This document shows, one piece after another, positions 61,664 through 64,000 of a DNA stretch of 64,000 nt. The notes beneath the pieces are model-generated. The model made no database searches, was not told the DNA's origin, and worked only from the letters and a program-made list of their open reading frames with translations. The translations under genes were made by a program, and so were the position numbers. The stretch comes from Aldehydirespirator sp965219165 (GTDB taxonomy: Bacteria > Actinomycetota > Acidimicrobiia > Acidimicrobiales > Aldehydirespiratoraceae), in contig CBDCMW010000002.1 in NCBI GenBank assembly GCA_965219165.1, positions 1,798,001-1,862,000 on the forward strand. The letters run 5' to 3'. How positions within the stretch are numbered: position 1 is the stretch's first letter; each line of letters begins with the position of its first letter.

Positions 61664-61814
61664 GTCCGGATCCCTGTCATGTCCGGATCCCTGTCATGTC
61701 CGGATCCCTGTCATGTCCGGATCCCTGTCATGTCCGGATCCCTGTCATGTCCGGATCCCTGTCATGTCCGGATCCCTGTCATGTCCGGATCCCTGTCATG
61801 TCCGGATCCCTGTC
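61651..61814 (-). repeat. Ninefold 17-bp start-codon array before menA
   Basis: The 17-base unit ggatccctgtcatgtcc (plus strand) is repeated nine times without variation, plus a partial tenth. On the minus strand it puts ATGs at 61799, 61782, 61765, 61748, 61731, 61714, 61697, 61680 and the menA start 61663. Each unit carries an AGGGA ribosome-binding-like stretch. Each upstream copy reads ATG ACA GGG ATC CGG ACA TGA, so each six-codon ORF ends on the next ATG. This is the longest of the start arrays. Confidence 0.97.
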
Positions 61815-61831
61815 GAGCTGCTGAGGCTCGG

Positions 61832-62533
61832 TCAGGGCGTCACGTACTTGTAGCCGAGACCCCTGATCGTGACGATGCGCTCAGGGTCGGCCGGGTGGCG
61901 CTCTATGCGGGACCGGAGCCTCTTGACGTGCACGTCGAGGGTCTTGGTGTTGCCCACGTAGTCAAACCCCCAGACCCTGTCAATGAGCGTCTGGCGGGTC
62001 ACGACGAAACCGGCGTTCTCCATGAGCAGGGCCAGCACCTCGAACTCCTTGAGCGGCAGACGCTCCAGCCTGCCGCCGATGGTCACCTCGTGGCGGTCGC
62101 GGTCAACCGCCACATCACCGATGTTCAAGTCGGTCACGCCGTTGAAGGAGTTGATCGGTCGGGTCCCGCTGCGGCGCATGACGGTGCGCATCCGGGCCAC
62201 GAGTTCCCGTACCCGGTATGGCTTGGCCACATAGTCGTCCGCGCCGACCTCCAGTCCGACCACGGTGTCGATCTCCTCCCGACGGGCCGACACCATGATC
62301 ACGGGTGTGTCGGCGAGGGAGCGGATGCGGCGGCAAACGTCGATCCCCGACAGCCGGGGCAGCATCACGTCCAGCAGCACGATCTCGGGTTCGAGGGCCT
62401 CGAACATGGCCAGGGCCTCCTCGCCGTCGGCAGCCACGTCGACGATGAACCCTTCGGCCCCCAACGCCACCTGCAGTCCCTCGCGATACGACGGCTCGTC
62501 GTCGACGACCAGTACCCGGACTCCAGTACTCAC
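61832..62533 (-). CDS. OmpR/PhoB-family response regulator
   Basis: A 233-residue two-component regulator. The receiver has the acidic pair in VLVVDDEP (D11-D12), the phospho-acceptor D55 in LLDVMLP, and the conserved Lys in VAKPYRVREL. The C-terminal winged helix includes LPLKEFEVLALLMENAGFVV and the DNA-binding VWGFDYVGNTKTLDVHVKRL. The ending RTIRGLGYKYV-like sequence (here VTIRGLGYKYVTP) is typical of RegX3/PhoP. GTG 62533 is preferred; ATG 62572 is possible. The sensor kinase is not in the window. Confidence 0.9.
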   Translation of the reverse strand: MSTGVRVLVVDDEPSYREGLQVALGAEGFIVDVAADGEEALAMFEALEPEIVLLDVMLPRLSGIDVCRRIRSLADTPVIMVSARREEIDTVVGLEVGADDYVAKPYRVRELVARMRTVMRRSGTRPINSFNGVTDLNIGDVAVDRDRHEVTIGGRLERLPLKEFEVLALLMENAGFVVTRQTLIDRVWGFDYVGNTKTLDVHVKRLRSRIERHPADPERIVTIRGLGYKYVTP

Positions 62534-62840
62534 GCGCGTCAGTCTGCCCCACGGTGGGCCCCAGGCGCTCATCCTGGGGTTGGAGAGCCGTGGTTCCCGC
62601 TCTTGTTCGCTGCGCTCACGGGCCGCTGGGGCCAGCTTCCCGCTCTTGTTCGCTGCGCTCACGGGCCGCTCGGGCCAGCTTCCCGCTCTTGTTCGTTGCG
62701 CTCACGGGCCGCTCGGGCCGTGGTTCCCGCTCTTGTTCGTTGCGCTCACGGGCCGCTCGGGCCCGGGGGCCTCCCGCTCCCCGCCTTCCGGAGTCCTCGT
62801 GAACTGCGGCCTGCCCGCTCGGCCTCGTAGGCTCGGCCGC
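62534..62840. other. 307-bp divergent intergenic region
   Basis: Between the response regulator (minus) and the YyaL-like gene (plus). It consists almost wholly of repeat copy 7 (62590-62826). The 15 bases before the YyaL-like ATG (gtaggctcggccgc) show no good ribosome-binding site. No gene is supported here. The frames that cross it consist of the repeat's own codons. Confidence 0.8.
62590..62826 (-). repeat. Dispersed intergenic repeat, copy 7, with four cores (reverse)
   Basis: On the plus strand the reversed core (ttcccgctcttgttcg, gctgcgctcacgggccgctc) occurs four times, at about 62593, 62635, 62680 and 62722, followed by the linker and the head (cccgctcggcctc) ending at 62826. The cores differ slightly (gttcgctgcg or gttcgttgcg), showing some age. 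It is the second copy with amplified cores. Confidence 0.88.
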
Positions 62841-64000
62841 ATGAACCGGCTCGGCGACGAGACCAGCCCGTACCTGCGCCAGCATCGCGACAACCCGGTG
62901 GACTGGTACCCGTGGGGCCCGGAGGCCTTCGCGGCGGCCGCAGAGCGGGACCGGCCGGTGCTGCTGTCGGTGGGCTACTCGAGCTGCCACTGGTGTCATG
63001 TGATGGCCCATGAGTCCTTCGAGGATCCCGACACTGCGGCCGTGATGAACCGGCTGTTCGTCAACGTGAAGGTGGACCGCGAGGAGCGCCCGGACGTGGA
63101 CGCCATCTACATGGACTCGGTGCAGGCCATGACCGGCCGGGGCGGCTGGCCCATGACCGTGTTCCTCACCCCCGACGGACGGCCCTTCTTCGGCGGCACC
63201 TACTACCCGAACCGTCCCCGAGGTGGCATGGCCTCGTTCGGCCAGGTGATGGAGGCCATCGACGAAGCCTGGACCAACCGCCGAACCGACGTGCGCGCCC
63301 AGGCCGACCAGCTCGTTGCGATGATCGATCGGACGGCGCGCGCCGCCGCGTCGCTGAGCACAGAGGCCTCCGCCGACGCCATCGACGGCCGGGCCGTGGA
63401 CCAGGCAGGCGACGCCATCCTGGCCTCGCTCGACCCCGAGTGGGGAGGCTTCGGCGGCGCGCCCAAGTTCCCGGCAGCCATGACGCTGGCCTCGGCGCTG
63501 CGGATCCATCACCGCAGCCACCGGCCTGAGCTGCTGCGGGCGGTGCGGACCAGTCTCGATGCCATGGCTTCCGGCGGTATCTACGACCACCTCGGCGGGG
63601 GCTTCGCCCGCTACTCGGTAGACCGCCAGTGGCTGGTGCCCCACTTCGAGAAGATGCTGTACGACAACGCCCTGCTGACCAGGGCTTACCTGCACGCCTG
63701 GATGGTGACGGGCGAGGCTGTCTACCGGCAGGTGGTGGACGAGACGATCGGCTACGTGCTGCGCGACCTGCGCCACGCCGACGGCGGCTTCTATTCGGCC
63801 GAGGACGCCGACTCGGAGGGCGTGGAGGGCAAGTTCTACGTCTGGTCCGAGGCCGAGCTGCGAGCAGTGGTGCGGGTCGCGGCCGGCGCCGAGGCTGCCG
63901 ATGCGGCCGCAGCCTGGTGGGGGGTGACCGCGGCCGGCAACTTCGAGGGGGCCAACATCTTGAACCGGCCCGTGCGGGGCGACCTGATCCGACCGGCCTC
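62841..64000 (+). CDS. YyaL/DUF255 thioredoxin-fold protein, 3' partial
   Basis: At least 386 residues; the frame runs off the window end. The first 170 residues hold a thioredoxin-like domain (NRLGDETSPYLRQHRDNPVD, then SSCHWCHVMAHESFED with a CxxC, here CHWC). An alpha/alpha toroid similar to glycosidase or N-acylglucosamine epimerase folds follows, with GGFGGAPKFP, HLGGGFARYSVD, VPHFEKMLYDNALL and DADSEGVEGKFYVW. Relatives are 650-700 residues. The reaction is not established. ATG 62841 is the only plausible start. Confidence 0.9.
   Translation, partial: MNRLGDETSPYLRQHRDNPVDWYPWGPEAFAAAAERDRPVLLSVGYSSCHWCHVMAHESFEDPDTAAVMNRLFVNVKVDREERPDVDAIYMDSVQAMTGRGGWPMTVFLTPDGRPFFGGTYYPNRPRGGMASFGQVMEAIDEAWTNRRTDVRAQADQLVAMIDRTARAAASLSTEASADAIDGRAVDQAGDAILASLDPEWGGFGGAPKFPAAMTLASALRIHHRSHRPELLRAVRTSLDAMASGGIYDHLGGGFARYSVDRQWLVPHFEKMLYDNALLTRAYLHAWMVTGEAVYRQVVDETIGYVLRDLRHADGGFYSAEDADSEGVEGKFYVWSEAELRAVVRVAAGAEAADAAAAWWGVTAAGNFEGANILNRPVRGDLIRPA

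Noticed and set aside
61651..61814. Possible CRISPR array
   Set aside because: The 17-base units are contiguous with no spacers, the unit is too short, and no cas genes are present.

Overview
The window is high-GC chromosomal DNA from an actinobacterium. The evidence is a complete Pup-proteasome locus, the paired WYL regulators PafB and PafC, a mycothiol synthase, TatA and TatC next to a HelY-type helicase, menaquinone genes and a DUF4193-type protein. A separate trpF beside hisA, a fused hisD-hisC and a two-domain ThyX point away from Streptomyces and Mycobacterium and toward Acidimicrobiia. That placement is inference.

Layout. 1-2604: end of a polar amino-acid ABC importer (permease, ATPase). 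2642-9684: dop, pup, prcB, prcA, pafA, pafB, pafC. 9681-15745: lepB, a glycerophosphodiesterase, tatA, tatC, helY and a lipid-kinase-like gene. 15792-20618: M20 peptidase, double ThyX, acidic DUF4193 protein, GNAT and NUDIX genes. 20770-31260: crotonase, a low-complexity protein, thiD, a YqgE-like gene, an SGNH/MBOAT pair, an AlkB-like gene, an SDR and a flavin disulfide reductase. 31395-38212, minus strand: trpA, trpB, trpF, dnaJ-like, ygfZ, trpE, hisI and groES-like. 38343-43266: a BMP-type nucleoside ABC importer. 43343-50664: a SNF2 helicase with a small partner and a fused indolepyruvate:ferredoxin oxidoreductase. 50799-56303: hisF, hisA, hisH, hisB and a hisD-hisC fusion. 56572-64000: nth, mshD, menG, a MetE-like gene, ybaK, menA, a response regulator and a partial YyaL-type gene.

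Two non-genic themes cut across this ordinary gene content. First, translation starts have been multiplied in tandem at many loci (ABC ATPase, prcA, trpB, the gene after the SNF2 helicase, hisB, ybaK, menA). At five of them the period is 17, 35, 38 or 47 bp, always 2 modulo 3. Each upstream copy is then a mini-ORF whose TGA overlaps the next ATG as ATGA. The menA array has nine such starts. Second, a roughly 130-bp dispersed repeat occurs at seven intergenic sites in both orientations, some with internally multiplied cores. Its head abuts gene starts or stops, and its tail supplies the hisH stop codon.

Functionally, the core of the window is protein turnover (pupylation, the 20S proteasome and its DNA-damage-linked regulators), amino-acid biosynthesis (Trp and His), protein export, menaquinone synthesis and DNA repair. 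A LexA-like box lies directly in front of the AlkB-like gene.
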